64,000 nt of DNA from Nematopogon swammerdamellus (taxonomy: Eukaryota > Arthropoda > Insecta > Lepidoptera > Adelidae): assembly GCA_946902875.1 (NCBI GenBank), contig OX336345.1, positions 3,069,395 through 3,133,394 of the forward strand, read 5' to 3'. Below the pieces are notes generated by a model. The model did not search any database. It was not told where the DNA came from and worked only from the letters and a program-made list of their open reading frames with translations. The position numbers and the translations under genes are program-made. Positions 11,008 to 22,203 of the stretch are shown in pieces (the stretch's first letter is position 1; each line of letters starts with the position of its first letter).

Positions 11008-14000
11008 GTCAGTCAGTCAGTCAGTCAGTCAGCGTGTAAGCGTCCACTGCTGGACATACGCCTCTCCAATTTTCCTCCAGTCCTCCCGGCCTTCAGCGGT
11101 ACGGAACCACTGCTTTCCGCCGACGTACTTGATGTCGTCGTCCCACCTGGCGGGTGGTCTTCCCACACTCCGTTTTCCTGTCCACGGCCGCCAGTGTAGG
11201 ACACGGTTACTCCAGCGGTCGTCGTCTCTTCGGCTGACGTGCCCAGCCCATTGCCACTTGAGCTTAGCCACCCGGTATCCAATATCGACTACTTTGGTGC
11301 GTCGGCGGATTGCCTCGTTACGCACCATATCACGTAGCGTTATTCCCAGCATGGCTCGCTCCATTGCTCGCTGGGCAACTTTCAACCTTTGGACAACACC
11401 GACCGTCAGCGTCCACGTTTCACACCCGTACGTCATAACCGGGAGGACACACTGGTCATATATACGGGTTTTTAAATTTTGCGGAAGATCAGACCTCAGG
11501 GCGAATTTTAACTTTCCGAAGGCAGCCCAACCCAGTTGAATTCGTCTCTCGACCTCCTTTAGCAGACCTTGTCTACCAAGCCGCAGAATTTGACCGAGAT
11601 ATACGTACTCTTCAACCTGTTCGATCACTTCTCCGTCAATAACGATTTGTCCTCCCGTCATAACCTCGGTCGCCATGACCTTGGTTTTGTCCCGGTTCAT
11701 CTTCAGACCCACCTTCATCGACGCTGTATAGAGGTCTTCCAGCATGGTCTGAAGCTGATCTCGGGAATTTGACAGAAGGACAATGTCATCGGCGAAGCGC
11801 AGATGACTGAGAAGATCTCCATTCACGTTGATACCCATGTTGTCCCACTCAAGCGTCTTGAACACATCTTCTAATGCGTTCGTGAAGAGCTTGGGTGAGA
11901 TCACATCCCCCTGCCTTACGCCCTTACTAAGGGGGATGGGTTGGGTATTTTCGTGGAGCCTCACAGTCATCGTCGCGGACCGATACAGATTTCGGAGTAC
12001 CTCGATGTAGCGGTGGTCGATTCTGCACCTCAGGAGGGAGTTTTCGACAGCCCATTTTTCAACTGAGTCGAACGCCTTCTCATAGTCGACGAAGGCTAGG
12101 AAGAGCGGCTTGTTGTATTCCTCGCACTTTTGCACCACTTGTCGCACAGTAAATATGTGGTCCATGGTGCCGTATCCTTTCCTAAATCCAGCTTGCTCAC
12201 GAGGCTGGTACTGATCCAGCCTCTGTGTCAGCCGACTCGTGATGACTCTCGAAAAGACCTTGTACACGTGGCTGAGAAGTGAGATAGGTCGATAGTTTTT
12301 CAACTTCGCCCTATCCCCCTTCTTGTGAAACAAGACAACGACACTATTTCGCCATGCGGCCGGAACTACACCACTTTCAAGAACTGCATTGAAAAGTTTC
12401 TGCAGTTCTTTCAAGATCGGTCGTCCGCCAGCATTTAGAAGCTCCGTCGTTATCCCGTCTTCACCTGGAGCCTTGTGTTTTTTGAGTCCTTTCAAGGCAG
12501 CCTTTATCTCATAGACACTAATCTCGGGCAGATCCTCCGTGTAGTGTCTAGTGAGCGGCGCACGCCTATCAGAGTCGACTGGTTTGCTTGGACTCGGGGC
12601 AGGAATTGCTGCGGAATACAATTCACCATAAAATTCCTCCACCGCCTTAAGTATATCCGGCTTTCTTGCGGTGACAACCCCATTCGCTCGCTCGAGTTTG
12701 GAAATTTGGTTAGCGCCGGTAGAGAAGGCACGGGCAAACACTTTGCTGCCTCGATTTTCCTCTATAATGCGCTCAACCAATTTCGTGTTCTCTCGGCGAA
12801 TATCACGGCGAATGGACTTGCCTATGGTCTTGTTGAGGTTCCTGTGCACGACACTGCTCCGGGTCTCCGGTTTCATATTCCGTCGTGTTTCCAGGAGCCT
12901 CAACGTCTCTGCGGATAACTTGCTGCGGGGTGCCTGTCGACTTTTGCTGAAGTGCTGCTCTGCAGTGTCCGTTAGTGCGGATACGAAGTCCGTATACACC
13001 TTGTCGATGTCGGCATCCTCATCTCGTGGCACCAAGCTAAAAGCATCCTCGAGTTTCGCTTCGAAATTTTCGAGCGTCTCGTCCGGTATGTTCAGCTTGG
13101 CCAGCGGTTTGTGAATGAGTTTGCGCCGTTCCATCTTGAGGTTTAACTTCAGCGTACCTCGCACTAGTCGGTGATCGCTGCCAGTATCGAAGCGGTTAAG
13201 GACAGTAACGTCTATACATGACGATTTACTGTCCGCCAGTATGTAGTCTATCTCGTTTCTCGTACAACCGTCAGGGCTGGCCCACGTCCATTTCCTTTTC
13301 TCCTTTTTTAGGAAAAATGTATTCATGGCGTGGAGCTGGTTGGCTTCGAGATAGTTGACCAACATCTGGCCGCGTCGATTTCTGGCACCGATACCGTACG
13401 GACCTACTGCTCTCTCTCCTTTCAGAGGCTTGCCCAGTTTGGCATTAAAGTCTCCCATCACGTACTGGAAGTGAGATTTGTTGGTTTCCAAGGCTTTGGA
13501 TACATCCTCGTAGAACTGCTCCACCTCGTCGTCAGCGTGCGAACTCGTGGGAGCGTATACCTGCACCACCTTCAGCTGATACCGCTTGTTCAGCTTGATG
13601 ATGATGTAGGCCACTCTGTCCGACACACTGTCGATTTCGATGATGCTGTTCACGAGGCTGCGCCTCACCATAAATCCCACTCCACCTTCCGATTTTTGGG
13701 GATTTCCTCTGAAGTAAAACAGATTGCCGGAACGTAGCACTTCAGTCTCTTCGCCCTTTCTTCTGACCTCACAAAGACCTAGGATGTCCCATTTTATATG
13801 AGCCAGCTCCTGTTCTAGCTCGACCAGTTTCTCGTGCGTTCTCAAGGTCCGTATATTGTGAGTAGCCAAGTGTAGTTGGGTGTGGCAGCCAGATCTAACC
13901 CAGGGATTCTTAGCACCCCTCACCCCGCCGGAACCAGGACCGCCACCACGATGATCCGGAATAGCGGGGCCGCTGGGAACTAGGGGCCGAGGTACTGTGT

Positions 14001-14010
14001 TGCTTTTCAT
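11008..14010 (-). mobile_element. RTE-clade non-LTR retrotransposon, near full length
   Basis: An intact endonuclease-RT ORF is followed at once by a tail of six TGAC units (11031-11008). A short tetranucleotide tail with almost no 3' UTR is typical of RTE elements. The truncated copy at 35008-35324 ends in the same tail and so confirms the 3' boundary. The 5' boundary above 14010 is not defined; a leader up to about 14300 is possible. Confidence 0.9.
11029..14010 (-). CDS. Endonuclease-reverse transcriptase of RTE element, intact
   Basis: The 993-aa ORF has no break. The apurinic endonuclease domain occupies roughly residues 45-290, with HNIRTL, GLCEVRRK, VYAPTS, MGDFNAKLG, RNEIDYIL and GSDHRL, so all catalytic blocks are present. 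The reverse transcriptase follows with KNYRPISLLSHVYKVFSR, QAGFRKGYGTMDHIF, AFVDYEKAFDSVEKW, GVRQGDVISPKLF and the catalytic FADD at about residues 739-742, then VMTYGCETWTLT. It would nick the target and copy its RNA. The TGA stop is the first TGA of the tail repeat. Intactness suggests recent activity. Confidence 0.95.
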   Translation of the reverse strand: MKSNTVPRPLVPSGPAIPDHRGGGPGSGGVRGAKNPWVRSGCHTQLHLATHNIRTLRTHEKLVELEQELAHIKWDILGLCEVRRKGEETEVLRSGNLFYFRGNPQKSEGGVGFMVRRSLVNSIIEIDSVSDRVAYIIIKLNKRYQLKVVQVYAPTSSHADDEVEQFYEDVSKALETNKSHFQYVMGDFNAKLGKPLKGERAVGPYGIGARNRRGQMLVNYLEANQLHAMNTFFLKKEKRKWTWASPDGCTRNEIDYILADSKSSCIDVTVLNRFDTGSDHRLVRGTLKLNLKMERRKLIHKPLAKLNIPDETLENFEAKLEDAFSLVPRDEDADIDKVYTDFVSALTDTAEQHFSKSRQAPRSKLSAETLRLLETRRNMKPETRSSVVHRNLNKTIGKSIRRDIRRENTKLVERIIEENRGSKVFARAFSTGANQISKLERANGVVTARKPDILKAVEEFYGELYSAAIPAPSPSKPVDSDRRAPLTRHYTEDLPEISVYEIKAALKGLKKHKAPGEDGITTELLNAGGRPILKELQKLFNAVLESGVVPAAWRNSVVVLFHKKGDRAKLKNYRPISLLSHVYKVFSRVITSRLTQRLDQYQPREQAGFRKGYGTMDHIFTVRQVVQKCEEYNKPLFLAFVDYEKAFDSVEKWAVENSLLRCRIDHRYIEVLRNLYRSATMTVRLHENTQPIPLSKGVRQGDVISPKLFTNALEDVFKTLEWDNMGINVNGDLLSHLRFADDIVLLSNSRDQLQTMLEDLYTASMKVGLKMNRDKTKVMATEVMTGGQIVIDGEVIEQVEEYVYLGQILRLGRQGLLKEVERRIQLGWAAFGKLKFALRSDLPQNLKTRIYDQCVLPVMTYGCETWTLTVGVVQRLKVAQRAMERAMLGITLRDMVRNEAIRRRTKVVDIGYRVAKLKWQWAGHVSRRDDDRWSNRVLHWRPWTGKRSVGRPPARWDDDIKYVGGKQWFRTAEGREDWRKIGEAYVQQWTLTR

Positions 14011-14320
14011 GTTGGAGGGTTTTGGCCATAAATCGCCACGTTGGCCAAACGTCTTGGCGAGTCTTCCGCTCTCGTCAGCCTTAGGATTGTAATACCTACG
14101 GTATTACGCACCTAAGTTTCCAGGATATACCGCGAGGAGGTGTGAGTCGGAAATTGGAGAAAGAATTTCACTCCGCCACTACTTCACCATCGTGCGATGG
14201 GGCAGCATTAGCAGGAGATTAATTCAGTCCCCCGTTTATATCCCTTTTTTCAACGTTTTCATTCAACGTTCAGTAGCGATTATACTTAGTCGGCTTTATG
14301 CCAGCAAATCTCTGAAAAAA
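14011..14320 (-). other. Possible RTE 5' leader
   Basis: Sequence just upstream of the RTE ORF start; the element may begin here. No second copy is available to place the end. Confidence 0.4.
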
Positions 14321-14637
14321 AAACCGGCCAAGTGCGAGTCGAACTCGCGCACCGAGGGTTCCTTATCGCCATGTCATGGCTAGCGCCACTCACGCCATCT
14401 GTGGCGTGTTATGAAATGCTGCATATTAGTTAAATGTCATGATTAGTTAAAATGCTTCATAATCTATACGGTAGGTGGTGCGCGCGCATACACTTTTTGG
14501 TTTCTTCTACGGGAAACCCCGTGATTTTTTTAATTTTTTCTTATTTTTATTATTTGTTGTTATATCGGCCATAATAACACATATTCTGTGAAAATTTCAA
14601 CGGGCTACCTATTACGGTTCAAGAGATACAGCCCTCG

Positions 14638-14668
<31 letters not shown>

Positions 14669-14725
14669 AGACGGCGTAGGCTAAGTAATAGGGTCCCGTG
14701 CCGGATACGGAACCCTAAAAATACA
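14321..14725 (+). repeat. CCGG-type repeat, long subfamily
   Basis: It has the usual ends, plus an extra ~150-base block (CGCCATGTCATGGCTAGCGC to GCGCGCATACACTTTTTGG) shared with the copies at 19965, 37235 and 44035; a subfamily, not a one-off insertion. Confidence 0.8.
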
Positions 14726-14734
14726 TATTTTTCT

Positions 14735-15190
14735 TACCAAATCACATACAGCTCTAGTGAAGATATAGATATTTTTTTGTGAACTGGGTGGCTGTGTTCG
14801 TGGTCGAAGTCACAGGCCAATCTAGCCAATTTCAACACCGATGAGGTGTCAATCCGGCTTGTAGGCGGACTAAAGCCGCTGAGGAAATCAACCCGCGATT
14901 TGAAGATCCGTGGATTGTAGGAATAGGGAAAGATATTCTTCGGAAATCGATTCCACACCTTTGCGACTCGTACCGCTTGATAAACTCTTCTGTCGCCTAC
15001 AAAGGGGTGTTCTGCGAGAGTGTGACGAGTTTAGCGAATGCGAGCAGGAGGAGGAGGGATGAGGGAAGCGAGTTCATCAGAGCAGCGGCCACAGATAAAA
15101 CAGGCTCAATGATACAACGATGCGCCTGTGATCCAGTGGTTCTTCGTCTCACAAGGGAAGGTTCCTTGGAGTACGGAGTCGGAAAAATTC
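14735..15190 (-). mobile_element. LINE 3' fragment (reverse transcriptase C-terminus)
   Basis: In shifting frames the minus strand reads LDHRRIVVSLSLFYLWPLL and VWNRFPKNIFPYSYN then FKSRVDFL, the usual end of jockey/CR1-like reverse transcriptases. It is frameshifted and truncated. Confidence 0.6.
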
Positions 15191-15469
15191 AAAATAATAT
15201 TTTCCCGATGTGAATTTACTGTCTACTAAATCCATAAGTACTAAATCATATTTTTTACCCTACTATTAACGAAGTCAAAAGGAGGGTTAGCCTGACTATT
15301 TGTATATAATATGTATGTTATGTATTTATATTTGGATAACTGTAACTCCTAAACGACTCATCCGATTTTGATGATTCTGGTGCCATTCGGTTAGTCTCAA
15401 TAACACGGGTAACAGGTTTTTTTAGAAAATTCAAAAAGGCGGTCGCCAGCCTGTCCAGCTGTAAAAATA

Positions 15470-15600
15470 AAATGTATTTCTATAAAACCTGACACGGTTG
15501 GCTACATCACCTACAACACCCGTGACGTCAGCCCATCACACCTTAGTGAACTAGGTGCCACGTCAGTGCTTCCCTTTACTTATTTCTGTATTGGCTGACT
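15470..15600 (-). mobile_element. SINE tail fragment
   Basis: ACCTGACACGGTTGGCTACA and GAACTAGGTGCCACGTCAGT match the shared SINE tail, reversed. Confidence 0.75.
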
Positions 15601-15634
15601 TTTTTTCGCTTGTTACCCGCTACACGTCTTTATA

Positions 15635-16143
15635 AGGTCTTTCAAAATTAGTTCAGAGTACGCTAAGGGGGGGTTCTGTATCGGAAATAGATCACTTTTG
15701 AAGAACAAAGAATTTTTTTTTTTACAAAAAAAATTTTTTTTTTATTTAAAATGTAAAAAAAAAATTTTAGTAATCGTATCAGTTTCATGCCAGGAACAAA
15801 AAAGTCTTCCAACACATAGATCTCTTTCTTTCAGAAATTGTGAAAAACCACAATTTCAGTTTTATTAGTATGGAATAGAAAGAATTGGATTTTTATTAGG
15901 ATTATAAGGATTTTTACCAACTTACGCGTGTTATATCATTGGTCATGGAGACTTTTTTATTACTGTTATGAAACTGAATCGATTAGGCTATAAAAATCAA
16001 CCACCAATTTTTTTATTTAAATACATAAAAAAATATTTTACATAAAAAAAAAGCCCAAGGTCCAAAAAAATTTATATAGGTTTTACTCCCTATATTATAC
16101 AGAATCCCCCCTTAGCGTACTCTGAACTAATTTTGAAAGACCT
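15635..16143. mobile_element. TA-flanked MITE, AGGTCTTTCA family, copy 1
   Basis: A 509-bp element with ~38-bp perfect inverted ends: AGGTCTTTCAAAATTAGTTC, then AGAGTACGCTAAGGGGGG, mirrored at the right end. TA lies on both sides. It has an internal A/T-rich filler and no transposase. TA duplication fits Tc1/mariner-type. Confidence 0.85.
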
Positions 16144-16369
16144 TATATAGAAGAAATGGATAGAGAGCCCATTTGTTCGTTTTCCGTAGCCTGGTTTAAT
16201 TGCATTTTTTTATTTTGTTGTGTACCAACATAGACATTATTAATAGCCAAGCACGATATCCACATTTGATTCGTCACGACTGGGTATTAATTTAAATAAT
16301 TTATTATCAATAAATCATAATGCATACCCATTTATTGAGGCAAAAAATTCGATCGATTGATGGGAAGCA

Positions 16370-17160
16370 TTTTCAAGGTTCAGGATTTTAGATAAAAAAA
16401 AACATTATGGGGATATAAATCAACTATTGGAAGCTTTTCAAGGTTCAGGATTTTAGATAAAAAAAACTTTATATATAAGTGAACTTCATGGAGATATTAA
16501 TTAACTATGGGAAGCTTTTCAAGGTTCAGAATTATATATAAAAAAAAAGCCTAAGGTTGCACTCCGGGAGTGCCGGCAGAAGTGAAAACTTAAACATCAA
16601 CGTTGTGCATTTTTGAATATTTTGGAATGGTTAGGGAATAATTTCGCACGAATTGTTTTATTTATCAGTATAAAAGTACTATCATTTATGTGGTAAAATA
16701 CAATATTCATTTATTGCGCTATCGTAGACAAACATGACAATTTATATTACATAAAAAATTTAACACTACAGAACTATTATAATTATTTCACATCAAAAAC
16801 TTTATTTCTCAGAAAAATCAACTTTCATCCATAATTTCAACGAATCTTACCCTTTTTCGAACAGGCTACGGATCTGACGCGAGTTTAACATTTTTTACCC
16901 ATCTAAAAAAAGTGCCAAGCGCCGCTAAAGAAGTTTCGAATCTTACGCTTTTTCGATCAGGCTACGGATCTGATGCGAGATCTGACGCGAGTTTAACATT
17001 TTTTACCCATCTAAACAAAGTGCGAAGCGCCGCTAAAGAAGTTTTCACTTCAAAAAACTTTAGATATAAGCGAACTATAGAAAGCGTTTCAAGGTTCAGG
17101 ATATAGGATTTTTAAAAATTATGGTGATATAAATTCACTTTGGGAAGCTTTTCAAGGTAC
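16370..17160. repeat. Degenerate direct repeats, two kinds
   Basis: TTTTCAAGGTTCAGGATTTT-type blocks recur near 16372, 16435, 16517, 17088 and 17146. Between them a ~105-bp segment is duplicated (16840-16935 and 16936-17045: CTACGGATCTGACGCGAG, GCCGCTAAAGAAGTTT). No gene was seen. Confidence 0.65.
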
Positions 17161-17469
17161 AGGATTTTCGACACAGAAAACTTGAGATAAAAACGAACTA
17201 GGTTTTTTTTTATGGAAACTGATGCTGCCTTCTTCAATCACATGTTGGTACCTACTCATAAAAACCTTACACCTTATTCGTACTGATATGTAGAGTTACA
17301 TATCGGTATCTACAACCGCAAATAAAATAAAAAAAAAATATTTTTTTCTATAACTTTCAAGAAAATTAAATTCTCCCCACAATTTTCCTTCAAATACAAA
17401 ATAAAAGCCGCCTCCATGACAAAACGCCTTTAAAGAAGCACCTGTCGAATCGGTAGCTTTTCTATTCTG

Positions 17470-17970
17470 TGTCGGTAGCTCAGTGATGCGATCGGTCAAC
17501 TTACGTTTGAGATCGAGCACTGCTTTGCGCGATCAGTACCCTAATCACGAGATTTAACCTGCTACGCTACGCCGCGCCGTATTCTCCGCATCATTTTGTA
17601 TGGAGAAACGGAACAGCGCCTCTAGTGATAGATTTGCGAACTTCGTTTCTCCATACAAAATTATGCGGAGAACACGGCGTAGCGTAGTACGCGGTGTAAG
17701 TTAAATCTCTTGATAAGGGTATACTGAACTTGGACGGATGACTGTTCGACCGTTGGAGGTGACCGTAGTTCGGATTCGTAAAACTGTAGATCCCTTCCCT
17801 TCTTTCCTTACTAGACGGTAGGGTTAAACCCGCCCGGGCTGTTACCACCGCACATAATCAAAGATCGGTCGAAGCGGCTATAGTTCGTATTTTCCCTCCT
17901 TCAGTGTAGCCGTCACGACCAAGGGGATGTTGTAGGTGATGTAGCCAACCGTGTCAGTTTCCATAAAAAA
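17470..17970 (+). mobile_element. 5S-headed SINE split by a MITE
   Basis: The head (GTCGGTAGCTCAGTGATGCG) runs to GATCAGTA at 17538, resumes at 17722 (ACTTGGACGGATGACTG) and reaches GTGTCAGTTTCCATAAAAAA. The gap is the MITE at 17539-17719. Confidence 0.75.
17539..17719. mobile_element. 181-bp TA-flanked MITE, almost fully palindromic
   Basis: The left end CCCTAATCACGAGATTTAAC and right end complement CCCTTATCAAGAGATTTAAC pair over ~75 bases up to TATGGAGAAACG. TA sits at 17537-17538 and 17720-17721. Inserted in a 5S-headed SINE. Confidence 0.85.
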
Positions 17971-18130
17971 CACCATCGAATGTCAACGGGCACCGTTAAC
18001 CACCTATTCGTAGGTGGTTAAATGAAAAGAAGTCACTAATGTACGAATGTCGCACTTCCTGTAAAAAAAATCTACCTATAAGGCTGCGGAAGGCTGTGTA
18101 GTAAAGCCTTGGGAAGTAAATATTATTGTT

Positions 18131-18350
18131 TTTAGGGATTCGTATTTATGCGGAAGCCTATTACTAAGCCCTTGTCGTCTGTCTGTCGGTCCGTCCGTCC
18201 GAGGGCCTGTATCTTTTATATCTTAATATATATAGTCGCATGAAATTTTTACAGAATATGTATTAATATGGCTGATATGCCAACAAATAATAAAAAAAGC
18301 AAAAAATAAAAAATTAAGGGGCTCCCCTCCCCACACAAGAAACTTGCTTA
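18131..18350 (-). repeat. CCGG-type repeat, truncated
   Basis: CGGAAGCCTATTACTAAGCC, a TCTGTCTGTCGGTCCGTCCG tract and the start of the AT-rich middle. Confidence 0.7.
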
Positions 18351-19033
18351 TAATATTATTAGTGCATATTAAATAATAGATGGCGCCACAGGTAATTTGC
18401 ATTACAGTTAGACAAAGATTTGATTTCGACAAAGAGACAATGATTTTTTTTACCAGGTATGGTATGTCTGTATCTATAACGACTTTCAACGACTCACGAA
18501 ACCCTGTTTCCTTGAGTCGTTGAAACTCGCACTTGACCTATTTTTAAACAAGATCTAAGCACATCAATATTTAAATCAACCGCTGTTGTAAATATATAAA
18601 TATATATATATAGACAAATGTACTTATCGAACTATCGATCAATGTCTCCTCGAGGTAAAAACATATCTGCGATTATAGTAACTTACCGATACCGTTTAGG
18701 TACTGATACAGCAAATGTATATTGTCATGCTCAATTAGACACCGTTTTACAGGAAAAAGTGAGCTTTGTTTGTAACAATAATGGATTGGTTCAAGTACCA
18801 AGAAGCTGTGGTTGATCTGTACACATGTGTGCTACCACTTACAGACTTACTACATTGTTGTTAATCTTGCCATTCACCGTTCCATTCCATTAGTTACGAG
18901 GCCGTCAGTATTATGAATATCAAAGTCTTCACAATTAAAAATCAATATTTATTGCAGCTTTTGGCTCGCGAAAACGCATCGTCAATGAGTTCTAAGGTCA
19001 ATATTGCATTAGACACGGACAAATTCACGTCAC
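18351..19033. other. No gene seen
   Basis: It contains a 65-codon plus ORF (18618-18815) without recognised motif, next to a TATATA tract. Confidence 0.4.
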
Positions 19034-19879
19034 CTTCAAGAGAGGCGTGAGTAGGTGGGTTAATCTTTGTCGATTCTGCACTTACGTCCTCCAAACTCAG
19101 AGCGGTTAACCTTCAAGAGAGGCGTGAGTAGGTGGGTTAATCTTTGTCGATTCTGCACTTACGTCCTCCAGACTCAGAGCGGTTAACCTTCAAGAGAGGC
19201 GTGAGTAGGTGGGTTAATCTTTGTTGATTCTGCACTTACGTCCTCCAAACTCAGAGCGGTTAACCTTCAAGAGAGGCGTGAGTAGGTGGGTTAATCTTTG
19301 TCGATTCTGCACTTACGTCCTCCAAACTCAGAGCGGTTAACCTTCAAAGAGGCGTGAGTAGGTGGGTTAATCTTTGACGATTCTGCACTTACGTCCTCCA
19401 AACTCAGAGCGGTTAACCTTCAAGAGAGGCGTGAGTAGGTGGGTTAATCTTTGTCGATTCTGCACGTACGTCCTCCAAACTCAGAGCGGTTAACCTTCAA
19501 GAGAGGCGTGAGTAGGTGGATTAATCTTTGTCGATTCTGCACTTACGCCCTCCAAACTCAGAGCGGTTAACGCTCAAGAGAGGCGTGAGTAGGTGGGTTA
19601 ATCTTTGTTGATTCTGCACTTACGTCCTCCAAACTCAGAGCGGTTAACCTTCAAGAGAGGCGTGAGTAGGTGGGTTAATCTTTGTCGATTCTGCACTTAC
19701 GCCCTCCAAACTCAGAGAGGTTAACGCTCAAGAGAGGCGTGAGTAGGTGGGTTAATCTTTGTTGATTCTGCACTTACGTCCTCCAAACTCAGAGCGGTTA
19801 ACCTTCAAGAGAGGCGTGAGTAGGTGGGTTAATCTTTGTTGATTCTGCACTTACGTCCTCCAAACTCAGAGCGGTTAAC
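19034..19879. repeat. 77-bp satellite, 11 copies
   Basis: The unit begins CTTCAAGAGAGGCGTGAGTA and ends CAGAGCGGTTAAC. Units start at 19034, 19111, 19188, 19265, 19342, 19417, 19494, 19571, 19648, 19725 and 19802; one copy lacks two bases. Copies are highly similar, so amplification was recent. Confidence 0.95.
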
Positions 19880-19964
19880 GAGAAACATTAATCGGGAGAA
19901 GATTTGTGGTACTTCTGGGTCTTAAGGTGACGTGAGGCTGCGTCTGACTCGAATTTCAAGAAGT

Positions 19965-20300
19965 GTCAAGTCTGTCTGACCGGGGGCTGTATCTCTTGAG
20001 CCGTAATAGGTAGCCCGGTGAAATCACAGAATATGTGTTATTATGGCCGATATAATAACAAATAATAAAAATAAGAAAAAGTAAAAAATTCACGGGGTTC
20101 TCATAGAAGAAACCAAAAAGTGTATGCGCGCGCGCCATCTACCGAATAGAGTGTGAAGCATTTTAACTAATCATTACATCTAACTAATATGAAGCATTTC
20201 ATAACACGCCATAGATGGCGTGAGTGGCGCTATACATGACATGGCGATTCGGAACCCTCGGTGCGCGAGTCCGACTCGCACTTGGCCGGTTTTTTTCTTT
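19965..20300 (-). repeat. CCGG-type repeat, long subfamily, one end missing
   Basis: GGCTGTATCTCTTGAGCCGT to GACTCGCACTTGGCCGGTTT, including the subfamily block GCGCCATCTACCGAATAG. Confidence 0.75.
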
Positions 20301-20380
20301 TCGACGCATAAAACCATAGTTAAGAAATATTGTCCGTATAAAATATGTCGTCGTAATAGGGCGTATGAGGAGACTGAACC

Positions 20381-20433
20381 TCCCCCGCCCCCCCCCCCCT
20401 GCCCCCCCTGCCCCCCGGGCGCCCGCCCAGCTC
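20381..20433. other. C-rich tract
   Basis: About 50 bases of C runs (G runs on the minus strand) that could fold as G-quadruplex or i-motif. No gene is adjacent. Confidence 0.5.
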
Positions 20434-21243
20434 AAGAGTTTCGGGAATCACAGTTAAAACGGTAGACTGCTCCACACAGAGAATACAACCAATAAAATAT
20501 ATAAATTAATGGATAAAAGAAATTATTCGTACTGCAGACGGCGGCGGCTACTCCAACGACTATCCACATGGCACCGTGGCCTTCATTCACCATGAATTCA
20601 TTAACTTTATAATTATTCATTCGCGATGTTTTAATTATCTTTCTAATACCAAACTAACCTTGCCTTGATTTTAACTAGCGAATCAAACTGACTTTCTAAG
20701 AGCGCTTGACTACTAACACTTCATTTTTATTTTTATTATAGTTTATTAAAACATGAATTAAAAATAGAAAAAACAACAGATTAAAATTAAACTAATACTA
20801 AATTAAAATAAATAACTCCTCCATCGGGAAGGTTAAAGCGGTCCCAAGAACCGAAGCAGCGTTCCCCCGCTGAATGGCCACGCTGAATGGCCACGCTTAA
20901 TGTATCTTTTGAGTTAGGAACGCTCTGGCACGGCGGTCTCCTTCACTAGTTCTTTGGCGTCCGGGCTCCACGCCCCAAGAGTCACCACGGCAAAAGCGAC
21001 AAACTCGTAGTTTTGTTTGATATATCCATATTATCAACTGTGATCTATATTGTGGACGGAATCGTGTGTTGTTTCTTTCGTACGATTGAACGATGGTGTA
21101 CTTCGTTCAAAACTATTTATTTGGCGTAGGGTAGAAGTTTTACTTTGTATCAAGTATTTACATTTTTAAATAATCAAAATTTTCACCGTAAAAAAACAAT
21201 TAAGTACCTAACCCAAGCGTACCTAACCCTACCTAACCTAAGC
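20434..21243. other. Probable LINE 3' remnant, otherwise empty
   Basis: 20730-21000 has an A/T-rich tail-like tract followed by CTCCATCGGGAAGGTT, found again at 56278-56312. No coding sequence. Confidence 0.35.
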
Positions 21244-21653
21244 CAAGCGGCGGATGGCCGAGTGGTTTGGGCATCGGCTTCTCATGCGGGAGGTCCGAGG
21301 TTCGAATCCGGTCGGCGCGTACCAATGAGTTTTTTCTGACGAAAAAAATTTACGTGCATACCTACACCTGCTGCTTCACCGTTCGGAACCGGTGTAAAAC
21401 TGTAGGTCCCTTCCCTTTGCCCCTTACTAGGTGGTAGGCTCAAATTGTAGTCGACTGGGTTGGTACCACCGTACTGGATGTAAGATGGCCGCAAGCAACC
21501 TCGGTTTTGTTCTCCTCTAGTCCAGTATAGCCAGCAATCCACGGAAGTCTCCGGTATGGCACCTACCTTCTCGGAGGTGATATTGGCTGGTTAGAGCATG
21601 TGCTTTGGCCCCTCCGACTCAGCCACCCATACCGGATTACATAAAAAAAAAAA
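21244..21653 (+). mobile_element. tRNA-headed SINE, full length
   Basis: The head GGCGGATGGCCGAGTGGTTT with B box GAGGTTCGAATCCGG leads to the same body and tail as 8246-8660, ending CCGGATTACATAAAAAAAAA. Confidence 0.85.
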
Positions 21654-21984
21654 CTATCGCACATTGAACTCAGAGAGACCTCCGCCGCGCCGAAATTGAG
21701 CATGTAAACTATATATTTCTAACCTTATTTTTATAAAGTTAATTGCTTACTTTCCCGCATATTTTTTTTGCGAATGTAATAAAATAAATGGATCTGTGAG
21801 GTTATGGCCAATTTCACTCATTAAGTGTTCCAATTCGGACCGATTTTACCCTACCACCAAATGGGAGAGGGAGGAAATAATAGTTACCTAGTTGGCTTGT
21901 ATGAAGCCAAATGTCCCACAATATATTTATACTCGATAACCAAACATTATGTCGTTGATTGATGGCGCCACACACAAACGCCCA

Positions 21985-22203
21985 CGCCGGGTTGGTACCA
22001 CCGCACCGAATGAAAGGTTGGTTGAAACGGCTATGTAAATAGTTTGTGTTTTTCGTAGTTCAGTATTCCGTAGTCCGCCGGCACGACCGTAGGGAAGCAC
22101 CGTCCGTCATGGCACCTAGTTTACCAGGGTATTATGGGCTGAGCTGACATCACGGATGTAGTAGGTGATGTAGCCAACCGTGTCAGTTTCCATACAAAAA
22201 TAT
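21985..22203 (+). mobile_element. SINE body and tail
   Basis: It runs from GGGTTGGTACCACCGCACCG to GTGTCAGTTTCCATACAAAA; the head is missing. Confidence 0.8.

Noticed and set aside
21244..21320. tRNA gene
   Set aside because: It is the head of a SINE with the same body and tail as other copies, and the cloverleaf is imperfect.
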